From Pseudomonas sp. M30-35 (GTDB taxonomy: Bacteria; Pseudomonadota; Gammaproteobacteria; Pseudomonadales; Pseudomonadaceae): a DNA stretch of 64,000 nt. Where the stretch lies: assembly GCF_002163625.1 (NCBI RefSeq), contig NZ_CP020892.1, positions 1,426,001 to 1,490,000 of the forward strand, in the 5' to 3' direction. Made by a program: the position numbers and the translations under genes. The notes beneath the pieces were generated by a model that saw nothing but the letters and a program-made list of their open reading frames with translations, was not told the DNA's origin and ran no database searches. Positions 19,160 to 30,783 of this stretch are shown here, piece after piece. The first letter of the stretch is position 1. Each line of letters starts with the position of its first letter.

Positions 19160-19647
19160 TGCGTCAACCGAAAATCATTGATCGCAGTCAGGATCAACAC
19201 TTTATGCGTGAGGCGCTGCTGCTGGCCGAGCAGGGTGCTGCGCTGGGTGAAGTTCCGGTGGGTGCAGTGTTGGTGCAGGACGGCAAGATCCTCGGGCGCG
19301 GCTTTAATTGCCCGATTTCAACCCATGATCCAAGCGCCCATGCCGAGATGGTGGCGATTCGTGATGCTGCCGTTCAGTTGGATAATTACCGCCTGCCGGG
19401 CAGTACGCTGTACGTCACCTTGGAACCCTGCAGCATGTGTGCGGGGCTGATCGTCCATGCGCGAGTCGAGCGCGTGGTGTTTGGCGCGACAGAGCCTAAG
19501 GCCGGTGTCGCCTTGAGTCGTGGTGAGTTTTTCAGTCAGGCGTTTCTCAATCATCGGGTGATGATTGAGGGCGGGGTCTTGGCGCAAGAATGCAGTGAAG
19601 TGCTGAGCGCGTTTTTCAAAGCGCGCCGCGCCAGTTCTGCGCGTTAG
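19159..19647 (+). CDS. tadA: tRNA adenosine(34) deaminase
   Basis: TadA converts A34 to inosine in tRNA-Arg(ACG), needed to read several arginine codons. The 162-residue protein has the zinc-deaminase motifs HAE (61-63, Glu63 proton shuttle) and PCSMC (Cys91, Cys94). The ATG at 19159 overlaps the oxidase stop (TGATG), making translational coupling likely. It converges with mltF, only 15 bases away. Confidence 0.96.
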   Translation: MRQPKIIDRSQDQHFMREALLLAEQGAALGEVPVGAVLVQDGKILGRGFNCPISTHDPSAHAEMVAIRDAAVQLDNYRLPGSTLYVTLEPCSMCAGLIVHARVERVVFGATEPKAGVALSRGEFFSQAFLNHRVMIEGGVLAQECSEVLSAFFKARRASSAR

Positions 19648-19662
19648 GCTGTTAGCAGGCGT

Positions 19663-21237
<1,575 letters not shown>

Positions 21238-21299
21238 TCAGCGCTTTAGGCTAGAATGCACGGCCTCAAAGCACACCCCCTTCCCAGAGGCTGTCATCG

Positions 21300-24200
21300 A
21301 TGTTGATCTTGCGCGGCGCCCCCGCTCTTTCTGCTTTTCGTCACGGCAAGTTGCTCGAGCAACTTACCCGCAAAATACCGGCTGTTACTGGGCTGTACGC
21401 CGAATTTGCACACTTCGCCGATGTTGTCGGTGTTCTGACCACTGACGAAGAGCAAGTCTTGGCTCGCTTGTTGAAATACGGGCCGAGTGTAGACGTGCAG
21501 GAGCCAAGCGGTCGCTTGTTTCTGACGATTCCACGGTTTGGCACTATTTCACCGTGGTCGAGTAAGGCCAGTGATATCGCTCGCAACTGTGGTTTGGCGA
21601 AAATTCATCGCATTGAGCGTGGCATTGCCTACTACGTTACCGGTGAGCTGGATGCGGCTGCGCGTGAACAAGTGGCAGTGCTGCTACATGACCGCATGAC
21701 TCAGTTGGTGCTGGAGAATCTGCAAGACGCTGCGGCGCTGTTCAGCCACGCCACTCCCAAGCCGTTGACCGTGGTTGACGTGCTCGGTGGCGGTCGTGCT
21801 GCTCTGGAAAAAGCCAACGTCGAGTTGGGCCTGGCGCTGGCTGATGATGAAATCGACTACTTAGTCAGCAGTTTCGGCACCATGGGCCGTAACCCGCATG
21901 ACATCGAACTGATGATGTTTGCTCAGGCTAACTCTGAGCATTGTCGGCACAAGATTTTTAATGCCAGCTGGGACATCGACGGCCAGTCGCAAGAAAAATC
22001 GCTGTTCGGCATGATCAAAAATACCTACCAGATGCACAGCGAAGGCGTTCTGTCTGCCTATAAGGACAACGCTGCGGTAATCGTCGGTAGTACAGCTGGA
22101 CGTTTCTTCCCGAACTCGGAAACCCGTGAATACAGCGCTGTTACAGAGCCTGTGCACATCCTGATGAAGGTTGAAACACACAACCACCCAACTGCGATTG
22201 CCCCGTTTCCGGGTGCCTCGACAGGTTCGGGCGGTGAGATTCGTGACGAAGGCGCGACCGGTCGTGGTGCCAAGCCTAAAGCTGGTCTGACTGGTTTTAC
22301 CGTCTCGAACCTGCAGATTCCGGGCTTCGAACAGCCGTGGGAAGTGCCTTACGGTAAGCCTGAGCGCATTGTCACGGCCTTGGACATCATGATCGAAGGC
22401 CCGCTGGGCGGCGCTGCGTTTAACAACGAATTCGGTCGTCCGGCGCTGACGGGTTATTTCCGTACCTTCGAGCAGTTGATCAGCACGCCACACGGTGACG
22501 AAGTACGGGGTTATCACAAGCCGATCATGCTGGCCGGTGGTATGGGCAACATCCGCGAAGACCACGTACAAAAAGCTGAGATTACCGTTGGTTCCAAGCT
22601 GATCGTACTCGGCGGTCCGGCCATGCTCATTGGCTTGGGTGGCGGTGCGGCTTCGTCGATGGCAACGGGCGCGAGCTCTGCTGACCTTGATTTCGCTTCT
22701 GTGCAGCGTGAAAACCCTGAAATGGAGCGCCGCTGTCAGGAAGTTATCGACCGTTGCTGGCAGTTGGGCGAAAACAACCCGATCAGCTTTATCCACGACG
22801 TCGGCGCGGGTGGCTTGTCTAATGCCTTCCCTGAACTGGTTAACGATGGCGAGCGCGGTGGTCGTTTTGACCTGCGTGCAGTGCCTAACGATGAACCGGG
22901 CATGGCGCCACTGGAAATCTGGTGTAACGAATCCCAGGAACGTTACGTAATGGCGGTTGATGCCGCTAATTTCGAGCGTTTCAAAGCTATTTGTGAGCGT
23001 GAGCGTTGCCCATTCGCAGTGGTCGGTGAGGCCACTGAAGAGCGGCACCTGACTGTTGCGGACAGCCACTTTGGCAACAATGCGGTCGATATGCCGCTAA
23101 ACGTGTTGCTCGGTAAGGCGCCGCGCATGCACCGCAGCGCCGACCGTGAAGCAGAGTTGGGCGATGACTTCGACCCCGCTAGCGTTGATATCAAAGAAGC
23201 GGTCTCCCGCGTCTTGCAACACCCAGCTGTAGCCAGCAAGAATTTCTTGATCACCATTGGCGACCGCACCATTACCGGTATGGTGGCGCGCGATCAAATG
23301 GTCGGCCCTTGGCAGGTGCCAGTGGCAGACTGTGCGGTAACTGCTTCCAGCTTCGACACCTACAGCGGTGAAGCCATGGCCATGGGTGAACGCACGCCGT
23401 TGGCTTTGCTTAACGCACCGGCCTCGGGGCGTATGGCAATTGGTGAAACCCTGACCAACATGGCGGGTGCCTGTATCGCCAAAATTTCCGACATTAAACT
23501 GTCGGCAAACTGGATGGCTGCTGCGGGCCACCCAGGTGAAGACGCTCGCCTTTATGACACGGTTAAAGCCGTCGGTATGGAGTTGTGCCCAGAGCTGGGT
23601 ATTACCATTCCGGTGGGTAAAGACTCGATGTCGATGAAGACGCGCTGGCAGGACGGCGATGACGACAAGAGCGTGACGTCACCAATGTCCTTGATTGTGA
23701 CTGGCTTCGCGCCGGTCACAGACATCCGTCGCACGCTGACCCCAGAGCTGCGCATGGACAAGGGCGAGACCGATCTGATCTTGATCGATCTTGGCCGTGG
23801 CCAGAATCGTATGGGCGCCTCTATTTTGGCGCAGGTATACGGCAAGCTGGCTAAGCAGGCTCCGGATGTCGATGATTCTGAAGACCTGAAAGCATTCTTC
23901 GCCGTGATTCAGGGCCTGAATGCAGACGGCCGCTTGCTGGCTTACCACGACCGTTCGGACGGTGGTTTGTTGGCGACCGTGGTGGAAATGGCTTTTGCTG
24001 GCCACTGCGGCCTCAGTCTGCAACTCGATACCTTGGCTCTCAGCCATAATGAGCTGGCGGGTGTGTTGTTCAACGAAGAGTTGGGCGCGGTTATTCAAGT
24101 TAACCAGGACTTCACCGCTGAAGTGCTTTCGCAGTTCTCTGCTGCGGGGCTGGATGACTGTGTTGCGGTTATCGGTAAGCCGGTTAATAACGGTCATGTC

Positions 24201-25196
24201 GAGATCAGCTACAAAGACGTCTCGGTGTTCTCTGCCGAGCGGCGCATCCTGCAACGTCAGTGGTCTGAGACCAGCTACCAGATTCAACGCCTGCGCGATA
24301 ACGCTGAGTGTGCTGATCAAGAGTTCGACGCGCTACTCGAAGAAGACAATCCGGGCCTTAGCGCCAAGCTGGGCTTTGATGTCAACGAAGACATTGCGGC
24401 GCCGTATATCAAAAAAGGTCTGCGCCCACAGATTGCCGTATTGCGTGAGCAAGGTGTCAACGGCCAGGTTGAAATGGCTGCAGCGTTCGATCGCGCCGGT
24501 TTCAATGCTGTCGACGTACACATGAGCGATATTCTGGCAGGTCGTGTTGATCTCGAGGCTTTCAAAGGTTTGGTCGCGTGCGGCGGCTTCTCCTACGGCG
24601 ACGTACTGGGCGCGGGGGAAGGCTGGGCTAAGTCGATCCTGTTTAACAATCGTGCACGTGATGCGTTCAGCGGCTTCTTTGAACGTAAAGACAGCTTCTC
24701 GTTGGGCGTGTGTAACGGTTGCCAGATGCTCTCCAACCTACATGAGCTGATTCCGGGCAGCGAGTTCTGGCCGCACTTTGTGCGTAACCGTTCCGAGCAG
24801 TTCGAAGCGCGTGTGGCAATGGTTCAGGTGCAGGAGTCAGAGTCGATTTTCTTGCGTGGTATGGCGGGTTCACGCATGCCAATCGCTATCGCTCACGGCG
24901 AGGGTCATGCCGAGTTTAAGAGCAACGACGCGCTGGTTGAAGCTGACTTGTCCGGTTGCGTGGCGATGCGCTTTGTCGATAACCACGGCAAGGTCACCGA
25001 AACCTATCCGGCCAATCCGAACGGTTCGCCGCGCGGTATCACGGGCCTCACCAGTCGCGATGGTCGGGTGACAATCATGATGCCGCACCCTGAGCGGGTC
25101 TTCCGCGCCGTGCAGAACTCATGGTGCCCGGATGAGTGGAATGAAGATGGCGCATGGTTGCGCATGTTCCGCAACGCCCGCGCTTGGGTCGATTAA
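21300..25196 (+). CDS. purL: Phosphoribosylformylglycinamidine synthase
   Basis: PurL makes FGAM from FGAR, glutamine and ATP in purine synthesis. The 1298-residue single chain is the large gammaproteobacterial form: N-terminal PurS-like domain, linker, two AIR-synthase-like halves (ATP site near GKDSMSMK) and a C-terminal glutamine amidotransferase domain with nucleophile Cys in GVCNGCQM and a downstream His/Glu pair in MPHPERVF. The ATG at 21300 matches family length exactly. It stands alone, divergent from mltF. Confidence 0.98.
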   Translation: MLILRGAPALSAFRHGKLLEQLTRKIPAVTGLYAEFAHFADVVGVLTTDEEQVLARLLKYGPSVDVQEPSGRLFLTIPRFGTISPWSSKASDIARNCGLAKIHRIERGIAYYVTGELDAAAREQVAVLLHDRMTQLVLENLQDAAALFSHATPKPLTVVDVLGGGRAALEKANVELGLALADDEIDYLVSSFGTMGRNPHDIELMMFAQANSEHCRHKIFNASWDIDGQSQEKSLFGMIKNTYQMHSEGVLSAYKDNAAVIVGSTAGRFFPNSETREYSAVTEPVHILMKVETHNHPTAIAPFPGASTGSGGEIRDEGATGRGAKPKAGLTGFTVSNLQIPGFEQPWEVPYGKPERIVTALDIMIEGPLGGAAFNNEFGRPALTGYFRTFEQLISTPHGDEVRGYHKPIMLAGGMGNIREDHVQKAEITVGSKLIVLGGPAMLIGLGGGAASSMATGASSADLDFASVQRENPEMERRCQEVIDRCWQLGENNPISFIHDVGAGGLSNAFPELVNDGERGGRFDLRAVPNDEPGMAPLEIWCNESQERYVMAVDAANFERFKAICERERCPFAVVGEATEERHLTVADSHFGNNAVDMPLNVLLGKAPRMHRSADREAELGDDFDPASVDIKEAVSRVLQHPAVASKNFLITIGDRTITGMVARDQMVGPWQVPVADCAVTASSFDTYSGEAMAMGERTPLALLNAPASGRMAIGETLTNMAGACIAKISDIKLSANWMAAAGHPGEDARLYDTVKAVGMELCPELGITIPVGKDSMSMKTRWQDGDDDKSVTSPMSLIVTGFAPVTDIRRTLTPELRMDKGETDLILIDLGRGQNRMGASILAQVYGKLAKQAPDVDDSEDLKAFFAVIQGLNADGRLLAYHDRSDGGLLATVVEMAFAGHCGLSLQLDTLALSHNELAGVLFNEELGAVIQVNQDFTAEVLSQFSAAGLDDCVAVIGKPVNNGHVEISYKDVSVFSAERRILQRQWSETSYQIQRLRDNAECADQEFDALLEEDNPGLSAKLGFDVNEDIAAPYIKKGLRPQIAVLREQGVNGQVEMAAAFDRAGFNAVDVHMSDILAGRVDLEAFKGLVACGGFSYGDVLGAGEGWAKSILFNNRARDAFSGFFERKDSFSLGVCNGCQMLSNLHELIPGSEFWPHFVRNRSEQFEARVAMVQVQESESIFLRGMAGSRMPIAIAHGEGHAEFKSNDALVEADLSGCVAMRFVDNHGKVTETYPANPNGSPRGITGLTSRDGRVTIMMPHPERVFRAVQNSWCPDEWNEDGAWLRMFRNARAWVD

Positions 25197-25204
25197 TGAC
25201 CTGC

Positions 25205-25236
25205 GCTCGACAGGCTCGTGACTGAGCCTGTCGAGC
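25205..25236. repeat. Perfect 13-bp hairpin just after purL
   Basis: GCTCGACAGGCTC (25205-25217) and GAGCCTGTCGAGC (25224-25236) are exact reverse complements with a six-base loop (GTGACT). It starts nine bases after the purL stop and lacks a T-tract. The loop contains the GTG that opens the next reading frame, so that start would be buried in structure in the mRNA. Confidence 0.75.
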
Positions 25237-25478
25237 TATTACCCGAGGCTCGCCAGGTTAATCCTGGCGATACTCTTGTGCTGTGCCGTTGTGGGCATTC
25301 GTCCACACTTCCCGATTGCTCCAACTCCTGCTCCCAAGCGTTCGCTGTCCATGCACAGCGCCAGCAATGGCTGCTGCTATGCCGTTGTGGGCGTTCTGCG
25401 CGCTCACCCTATTGTGATGGCAGTCATAGTTCATCCGTCTCCGGGTTCAAGCAGCGCTGGCTTCGCTTCTGGGGCTGA
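25218..25478 (+). CDS. Small CDGSH-type iron-sulfur protein
   Basis: An 86-residue protein with two CDGSH-like motifs. The second is canonical (CRCGRSARSPYCDGSH, about 55-70), the C-X-C...C...H arrangement that binds a 2Fe-2S cluster. The first (CRCGHSSTLPDCSNSC) keeps the cysteines but lacks the CDGSH histidine. Redox or cluster-transfer roles are known for the family. The GTG at 25218 is the only plausible start in frame, yet it has no ribosome site and lies in the loop of a hairpin. The true N-terminus is uncertain. Confidence 0.7.
   Translation: MTEPVELLPEARQVNPGDTLVLCRCGHSSTLPDCSNSCSQAFAVHAQRQQWLLLCRCGRSARSPYCDGSHSSSVSGFKQRWLRFWG
25251..25269. repeat. Second small hairpin inside the CDGSH gene start
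   Basis: CGCCAGG (25251-25257) pairs with CCTGGCG (25263-25269) around TTAAT, 15 bases after the 13-bp hairpin. It may be chance or part of the same structured 5' region. Confidence 0.4.
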
Positions 25479-25587
25479 ACGATTGCCGGATTTTCAGGTC
25501 TTAAGTTCAATAAGTTTAACCAGTAGTTAGATGCTTTGATGGCAAAATGGCATTATTGACTTGACTGCCTGAATTGCGGAGATCTTG

Positions 25588-25905
25588 ATGTATAAATTGT
25601 GCTTTTACGTGCCTGAAAGTCACCTTGAAACCGTTAAAGTCGCCATTTTTGCCGCAGGTGCTGGGCATATAGGCAATTACGATAATTGCTGCTGGCAAGT
25701 ACCGGGGCAGGGCCAGTTTCGCCCGCTGCCGGGCAGTCAGCCATATACGGGTGGCGAAGGGGTTTTAGAGCGACACTCTGAGTGGAAGGTCGAGCTGGTG
25801 GTGGCGGATGAGCTGATTCACGAAACGGTCAAGGCGCTCAAAGCCAGCCATCCTTACGAAACCCCAGCATTTGATGTGTGGCGTCTGTCTGATCTGCAGT
25901 TCTAA
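25588..25905 (+). CDS. NIF3-like (YqfO insert domain) small protein
   Basis: The 105-residue protein beginning MYKLCFYVPESH matches the stand-alone form of the domain inserted in YqfO/NIF3 proteins, a PII-like fold. FYVPESHLETVK, GAGHIGNYDNC and HPYETPAFDV are its conserved stretches. Function is unknown in bacteria. The ATG at 25588 has GGAG six bases upstream; the TTG at 25585 is rejected. It is monocistronic. Confidence 0.85.
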   Translation: MYKLCFYVPESHLETVKVAIFAAGAGHIGNYDNCCWQVPGQGQFRPLPGSQPYTGGEGVLERHSEWKVELVVADELIHETVKALKASHPYETPAFDVWRLSDLQF

Positions 25906-25951
25906 GCGATTCGCTTGGCAAGACTTGGCGGGACAGGCATCGCCTTGTCGC

Positions 25952-26001
25952 ACTCATACACTGTTGTACTCATACACTTTGCCGCACTCATACATTGTTG
26001 C
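25952..26001. repeat. Three short tandem repeats
   Basis: ACTCATACA occurs at 25952, 25968 and 25986, each followed by a T-rich variant (CTGTTGT, CTTTGCC, TTGTTGC), giving imperfect units of 16-18 bases. They lie in the noncoding gap between the NIF3-like gene and the converging L,D-transpeptidase gene. Confidence 0.55.
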
Positions 26002-26135
26002 TGGGGTAGGGGGCAGCGCTGTATTGCCCACCGTCTATGGCAGCGAATATCAGGGCAATTTGCTTGAATTTGATGAACCAAGCTTCGCCCTGTCGCACTC
26101 TAAAGAGTGTCACACCCTACAGATGCAGCCGCGAA

Positions 26136-26672
26136 TCAGGGGCGAATTTCGATCAGTGTGCCGTCTTTAACCAGCGACCAGATTTCGCGCATGTCGGTGT
26201 TTTTCATGGCAATGCAGCCGTTGGTCCAATCGAGTGTGCTGAAGTACCACTCTGGGTATTCTTCATCGATTGGCGTGCCATGAATCATGATCATGCCGCC
26301 CGGTGACAGACCTTTACTGCGAGCAGTGGCTTGGTCGCGGGCATTGGGGTATGAGATGTGCATCGACAGTTGGTAGTTGTCGCTGGTTTTGCGCCAATCA
26401 ATCCAATAGATGCCTTCCGGTGTGCGTTGGTCGCCTTCAAATTGTTTGTGGCCCTTTGGCTTTTTACCCAGAGAAACACGATAGCTTTTGAATGGCTGGC
26501 CTTTGCTGATGAGTTGCAGTTTGCGTTCGGACTTGAGGATCAGCACTTTGTCGATGCGCTGAGCTTGGTTACTTTTCTGTAAAGGTGGCGGCACCGGTGT
26601 GTTTGCAAACACATTAGCAACAAAGGAAAAGCAGATTAAAGCCAGCAACCAGCGCATTAGAACGATATCCAT
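26136..26672 (-). CDS. L,D-transpeptidase family protein (YkuD domain)
   Basis: The 178-residue protein has an N-terminal Sec signal (RWLLALICFSFVANVFA) and a YkuD domain with HGTP and the catalytic Cys in WTNGCIAM. Such enzymes make 3-3 peptidoglycan crosslinks, attach lipoproteins or trim peptides in the periplasm. Translation may start at 26672 or at the in-frame ATG 26657, which would give a shorter signal peptide. Four bases separate it from the Nudix gene upstream on the same strand, so the two are probably one unit. Confidence 0.9.
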   Translation of the reverse strand: MDIVLMRWLLALICFSFVANVFANTPVPPPLQKSNQAQRIDKVLILKSERKLQLISKGQPFKSYRVSLGKKPKGHKQFEGDQRTPEGIYWIDWRKTSDNYQLSMHISYPNARDQATARSKGLSPGGMIMIHGTPIDEEYPEWYFSTLDWTNGCIAMKNTDMREIWSLVKDGTLIEIRP

Positions 26673-26676
26673 ATGA

Positions 26677-27234
26677 TCAAAAAGCTACTTTGTAGTGTGC
26701 GCGTAAGGCCTCTAAAGACTCATTGCGGACCGGAAACCGGGCGGTTATGCGATCAGCAAAGTAGCATTCTAAAGTACGCCCGATGGTCGGGAAAGCCAGC
26801 TCTGACCAAGGGATGTCCGCTTCATTAAACAAGGCGACCTCCAGACTCTCTTCACCCACCGCAAAGTCCATGTCAGTGAGTTCTGCGCGAAAGAATACAT
26901 GCACCTGATTGATGTGGGGTAAATCAATTAGGTTATACAGCGCTAAATCGTGGACTCGGGCGCAGGCTTCCTCGGCTGTTTCGCGAATAGCGGCTTGTTC
27001 AATGGTTTCACCATTCTCCATAAAGCCTGCGGGTAACGTCCAGAAACCCCGGCGCGGTTCAATGGCCCGGCGGCAGAGAAGGACTTGCTGGTTCCAAACA
27101 GGAATACAGCCCGCAACGATGCGCGGATTTTCGTAATGAATCGTGCTGCAGAGTTCGCAGACAAAGCGTAAACGGCTGTCCCCCTCAGGGATTCGATGGC
27201 TTACCGGGTTGCCACACTGACTGCAGAATTTCAT
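26677..27234 (-). CDS. Nudix hydrolase with N-terminal zinc ribbon
   Basis: The 185-residue protein has a four-cysteine zinc ribbon (CSQCG...CELC) and a Nudix box (GFMENGETIEQAAIRETAEE). The Nudix glycine after EE is replaced (EEACA), a modest deviation. The zinc ribbon resembles NudC-type NADH/RNA-cap pyrophosphatases, but the protein lacks their N-terminal domain, so the substrate is open. The ATG at 27234 is used. Confidence 0.9.
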   Translation of the reverse strand: MKFCSQCGNPVSHRIPEGDSRLRFVCELCSTIHYENPRIVAGCIPVWNQQVLLCRRAIEPRRGFWTLPAGFMENGETIEQAAIRETAEEACARVHDLALYNLIDLPHINQVHVFFRAELTDMDFAVGEESLEVALFNEADIPWSELAFPTIGRTLECYFADRITARFPVRNESLEALRAHYKVAF

Positions 27235-27391
27235 GCCGTTTCCTCGTTGCTTATGGCTTATCTTGGCTTGATACGCCCGCTTGAATCAATCTCAGCGTCT
27301 CTAATAAGGCAATTTCGGCACTGTCTCAGGCTTGGGTGTCGCGGGCTTTCATGCCATTATCCAAGGAAGAAAAAGAACGCTGAGATTGCCC

Positions 27392-27997
27392 ATGCTCGAT
27401 GAGCTACTCCAACGTGTACGGTCTTACCAACCGCTAGTTCTGGAAGCAGACGATAGCTTCCCTGAAGCGGCGGTACTGGTCCCTATCACCCGTAGTGATG
27501 AACCCGAAGTCGTGCTCACCCTACGCGCCAGTGGTTTGTCCACGCACGGCGGTGAGGTTGCGTTTCCAGGCGGGCGGCGTGACCCTGAAGATCAAGATCT
27601 TGTGCAAACAGCATTGCGTGAAGCAGAAGAAGAGATCGCGTTGCCGCCGGGGTTGGTAGAAGTGATTGGCCCGCTTAGTACTCTGGTTTCGCGCCATGGT
27701 ATTCAGGTCACACCCTTCGTTGGTGTGGTCCCGGACTTTGTTGATTACCGGGCCAACGACGGCGAGATTGCGGCGGTATTTTCGGTGCCACTGAAGTTTT
27801 TTCGCGAGGATCCTCGCGAAACCACCCACCGGATTGATTACCTTGGCCAGAGTTGGTACGTGCCGAGCTATCGCTTTGGCGAATATAAAATATGGGGGCT
27901 GACGGCGATCATGCTGGTCGAGCTGATTAATCTGCTCTACGACGAGTCACCGATCGATTTGCACACGCCGCCAAAGCACTTCATTAGCCTGACGTGA
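27392..27997 (+). CDS. CoA pyrophosphatase-like Nudix hydrolase (NudL/YeaB type)
   Basis: The 201-residue protein has FPGGRRDPEDQDLVQTALRE leading into EEEI, the Nudix box of the coenzyme A diphosphatase subgroup, preceded by the group-typical LRASGLSTHGGEVAFPGG. It probably splits CoA or its derivatives into 3',5'-ADP and phosphopantetheine. The ATG at 27392 gives the typical start MLDELLQRV; a longer frame from 27332 is rejected. It begins a run with the carbonic-anhydrase-like and DUF1289 genes. Confidence 0.9.
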   Translation: MLDELLQRVRSYQPLVLEADDSFPEAAVLVPITRSDEPEVVLTLRASGLSTHGGEVAFPGGRRDPEDQDLVQTALREAEEEIALPPGLVEVIGPLSTLVSRHGIQVTPFVGVVPDFVDYRANDGEIAAVFSVPLKFFREDPRETTHRIDYLGQSWYVPSYRFGEYKIWGLTAIMLVELINLLYDESPIDLHTPPKHFISLT

Positions 27998-28009
27998 GGG
28001 ATGAGCCAT

Positions 28010-28534
28010 ATGAAATACCGACTAGGACAATCCGCAGTCGATGCGCACCCGGAAAGCTGGGCCGCGCCGAATGCGACCTTGGTTGGCAAGATCAAGCTGG
28101 AGCAGGGCGCAAGCGTTTGGTTTAACGCTGTGCTGCGCGGCGATAACGAACTGATCCATATTGGCGAGCACAGTAATGTGCAAGACGGCAGTGTCATGCA
28201 TACCGACATGGGGTTCCCGCTGACCCTCGGTAAAGGCGTTACGGTTGGCCATAACGCTATGCTGCACGGTTGCACGGTAGGCGATTACAGCCTTATTGGT
28301 ATCAATGCCGTGGTGCTCAATGGCGCCAAAATTGGTAAATACTGCATCATTGGGGCGAACTCCTTGATTGGTGAAGGCAAGGAAATTCCTGATGGCTCGT
28401 TGGTCATGGGTTCGCCCGGCAAGGTCGTGCGTGAGCTGACCGATGTACAAAAGAAAATGCTTGAGGCCAGCGCCGCGCACTACGTCCACAACGCCCAGCG
28501 CTATGCCCGTGAATTGACTGAGCAAGATGGCTAA
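28010..28534 (+). CDS. Gamma-class carbonic anhydrase family protein (YrdA-like)
   Basis: The 174-residue left-handed beta-helix protein shows repeating hexapeptides and the zinc-site histidines in [13 protein letters not shown] and GHNAMLHGC. Relatives are trimeric; many lack measurable carbonic anhydrase activity. The ATG at 28010 fits the family start MKYRLG and a GAGGG upstream; the ATG at 28001 would abut that site. Its stop overlaps the DUF1289 start (TAATG). Confidence 0.93.
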   Translation: MKYRLGQSAVDAHPESWAAPNATLVGKIKLEQGASVWFNAVLRGDNELIHIGEHSNVQDGSVMHTDMGFPLTLGKGVTVGHNAMLHGCTVGDYSLIGINAVVLNGAKIGKYCIIGANSLIGEGKEIPDGSLVMGSPGKVVRELTDVQKKMLEASAAHYVHNAQRYARELTEQDG

Positions 28535-28722
28535 TGAGTGATGAGCGTCCTGTTGCCTCACCCTGCGTACACGTTTGTGCGCTGGATGAAGAGGATATTT
28601 GCATCGGCTGCCAGCGTAACGTCGCTGAAATTACCCGCTGGAGCCGCATGGATAACCAAGAGCGCCGTGATGTGCTGGTGCAGTGCCATCAACGTGCCGT
28701 GAGCAAAGGTATTATTCTCTAG
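28534..28722 (+). CDS. DUF1289 small cysteine-rich protein
   Basis: A 62-residue protein with the DUF1289 pattern SPCVHVC...CIGCQRN...W, whose four cysteines probably bind a metal. Function is unknown. It shares one base with the upstream stop, so it is co-translated with the gamma-carbonic-anhydrase-like protein, as in other pseudomonads. Confidence 0.9.
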   Translation: MSDERPVASPCVHVCALDEEDICIGCQRNVAEITRWSRMDNQERRDVLVQCHQRAVSKGIIL

Positions 28723-28813
28723 GGAGCATTTTCAAAGGCTCCTTGAAGCTTGGCTTTACGCGTATTACACATCGTTTTATCAGATTGGCTCTGATGCATT
28801 CTGCTCGGGCTGC

Positions 28814-28827
28814 CTCCCAAAAGGGAG
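28814..28827 (+). promoter_or_regulatory. Small hairpin in the purT leader
   Basis: CTCCC (28814-28818) and GGGAG (28823-28827) flank AAAA, 34 bases before purT. Another weak pair (GGAGC/GCTCC, about 28723-28743) lies just after the DUF1289 stop. Neither has a T-tract; their role is not clear. Confidence 0.3.
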
Positions 28828-28861
28828 CCTCTGAAACAAGTCGCTAGTCCAGGGAATTGTT

Positions 28862-30043
28862 ATGCCTAGTATTGGAACTCCGTTGTCGCCAAGTGCGACT
28901 CGCGTATTGCTGTGTGGCTCGGGCGAGCTGGGAAAAGAAGTGGTGATCGAGCTGCAGCGTCTCGGGGTCGAGGTGATTGCTGTTGACCGCTATGCCAATG
29001 CTCCGGCGATGCAGGTTGCGCACCGTAGTCACGTGGTCAATATGCTTGATGGCGCTGAACTTCGTGCGGTGATTGAGCAGGAAAAACCGCATTACATCGT
29101 GCCCGAGATTGAGGCAATTGCCACCGCGACTCTGGCTGAGCTTGAGCGTGAAGGCTACACCGTGATCCCAAGTGCGCGCGCCGCTCAACTGACCATGAAC
29201 CGCGAAGGCATTCGCCGCTTGGCCGCAGAAGAACTGGGTCTGCCAACCTCGCCGTATGAATTTGCTGACTCGTTTGAGGCGTTCCGGGCTGCTGTAAGCA
29301 CTATTGGCTTCCCTTGTGTGGTTAAGCCGATCATGAGTTCTTCTGGCAAGGGCCAGTCGGTACTCAAGAGTGAGGCTGATGTACAGCAAGCATGGGATTA
29401 CGCGCAGGAAGGCGGTCGCGCTGGCAAGGGGCGGGTAATTGTCGAAGGTTTTATCGACTTTGATTATGAGATTGCCCTGCTGACTGTACGTCATATCAAT
29501 GGCACCACGTTTTGTGCACCTGTTGGCCATCGTCAGGAGCGCGGTGACTACCAGGAGTCGTGGCAACCTCAGCCCATGAGTCCCAAGGCCATGGCCGAGG
29601 CTGAGCGCATTGCGTTGGCGGTCACTGATTCGCTGGGCGGCCTCGGTTTGTTTGGTGTTGAGTTGTTTGTTAAGGGCGACCAGGTCTGGTTCTGTGAAAT
29701 CTCGCCGCGCCCGCATGACACCGGCATGGTGACCTTGATCTCCCAAGACCTTTCCGAGTTTGCCTTGCATGCGCGGGCAATTCTAGGTCTGCCAATTCCA
29801 GTGATTCGCCAGTTTGGTCCTTCGGCTTCAGCTGTGGTGCTGGTTGAGGGGCAATCCGAGCAGGTCAGCTTCGGCAATCTGGCTGCAGCACTGGCGGAGC
29901 CCGATACCATGCTGCGCTTGTTCGGTAAGCCGCAAGTCAATGGTCAGCGGCGCATGGGTGTAGCGCTGGCGCGTGACGAGTCGCTGGAGCTGGCGCGGGG
30001 CAAAGCAACACGTGCTGCCAAGGCGGTTAACGTCGAGCTGTGA
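28862..30043 (+). CDS. purT: Formate-dependent phosphoribosylglycinamide formyltransferase
   Basis: PurT makes formyl-GAR from GAR, formate and ATP, the folate-independent route for this purine step. The 393-residue ATP-grasp protein has the N-terminal [12 protein letters not shown] loop, the ATP-binding MSSSGKGQS loop (about 160) and the family-typical [13 protein letters not shown] near residue 280. The ATG at 28862 gives the standard length. The SGNH hydrolase gene downstream overlaps by four bases. Confidence 0.97.
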   Translation: MPSIGTPLSPSATRVLLCGSGELGKEVVIELQRLGVEVIAVDRYANAPAMQVAHRSHVVNMLDGAELRAVIEQEKPHYIVPEIEAIATATLAELEREGYTVIPSARAAQLTMNREGIRRLAAEELGLPTSPYEFADSFEAFRAAVSTIGFPCVVKPIMSSSGKGQSVLKSEADVQQAWDYAQEGGRAGKGRVIVEGFIDFDYEIALLTVRHINGTTFCAPVGHRQERGDYQESWQPQPMSPKAMAEAERIALAVTDSLGGLGLFGVELFVKGDQVWFCEISPRPHDTGMVTLISQDLSEFALHARAILGLPIPVIRQFGPSASAVVLVEGQSEQVSFGNLAAALAEPDTMLRLFGKPQVNGQRRMGVALARDESLELARGKATRAAKAVNVEL

Positions 30044-30783
30044 ATGGCCAGAGCTGGCGTTGGTGGCTGCTGATTGGATTGACGTCGCCTGTGGTCATAC
30101 CGCTGGCGCTATACACACGCCTTACTGCATTGCGTCTTGCTCCTGCTGCTGGGCCTGCCGAGGGCGTGGCCGGTGTTCGTTACGCCGGACGGCCTGTGCG
30201 ACTTTTACTGCTCGGCGAGTCAACGGCGGCTGGCGTAGGCGTAAGTTGCTTGTCGCAAGCCTTGGTCGGGCAACTGGCTAGTGCGTTGGCCGACTCCCAA
30301 CAGCGTCCGGTCGCATGGCGGGTGCTGGCTGAGAACGGTATTACCGCCACCCAGGCCTGCCAGCGATTGCTACCGCAGGTTCCAGCCGGCTCGTTTGATT
30401 TGGCGGTGTTGGTGTTCGGGGTTAACGACTGTAGTCACCTGACTCGGCTTAGCCGTTGGCGCGCTTCGTTGTGCAGGCTCGCCGTTGGGCTTCAAGCGGG
30501 TGGTGCGTCAGTGGTTTTTACCGGTGTTCCGCCGCTACAGTACTTTACGGCGCTGCCTTGGCTGCTGCGCTGGTTATTAGGTGCCAGAGCGCAGCAGCTG
30601 GACGCGCAATTGCAGGCGCTGGCTGATGAGCACCGCGCTCTGTATGTGCCGCTAGAACTGGATTTTTCAGACGAGTATCTGGCGCTCGATGGTTATCACC
30701 CATCAGGTGCGGGGTATCGAGTTTGGGCGCAGCATTTGGCCGCTGCGATTACTCGCTCGCTTCACTCTCGGAAGATCGACTAA
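30040..30783 (+). CDS. SGNH/GDSL-type hydrolase
   Basis: The 247-residue protein has an N-terminal hydrophobic segment ([17 protein letters not shown]), suggesting membrane anchoring or export. SGNH blocks are seen: LLGESTAAG (nucleophile Ser, GES in place of GDS), NGIT, FGVND and DGYHPSGAG with the Asp/His pair. It is probably an esterase or lipase-like acyl hydrolase. It starts at GTG in a GTGA overlap with purT. Its 3' end overlaps the converging CorC-like gene by 35 bases. Confidence 0.88.
   Translation: MNGQSWRWWLLIGLTSPVVIPLALYTRLTALRLAPAAGPAEGVAGVRYAGRPVRLLLLGESTAAGVGVSCLSQALVGQLASALADSQQRPVAWRVLAENGITATQACQRLLPQVPAGSFDLAVLVFGVNDCSHLTRLSRWRASLCRLAVGLQAGGASVVFTGVPPLQYFTALPWLLRWLLGARAQQLDAQLQALADEHRALYVPLELDFSDEYLALDGYHPSGAGYRVWAQHLAAAITRSLHSRKID

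Noticed and set aside
21861..23069. 402-codon minus-strand frame inside purL
   Set aside because: Shadow of purL.
28844..29770. 308-codon minus-strand frame opposite purT
   Set aside because: Shadow of purT with no recognisable motif.
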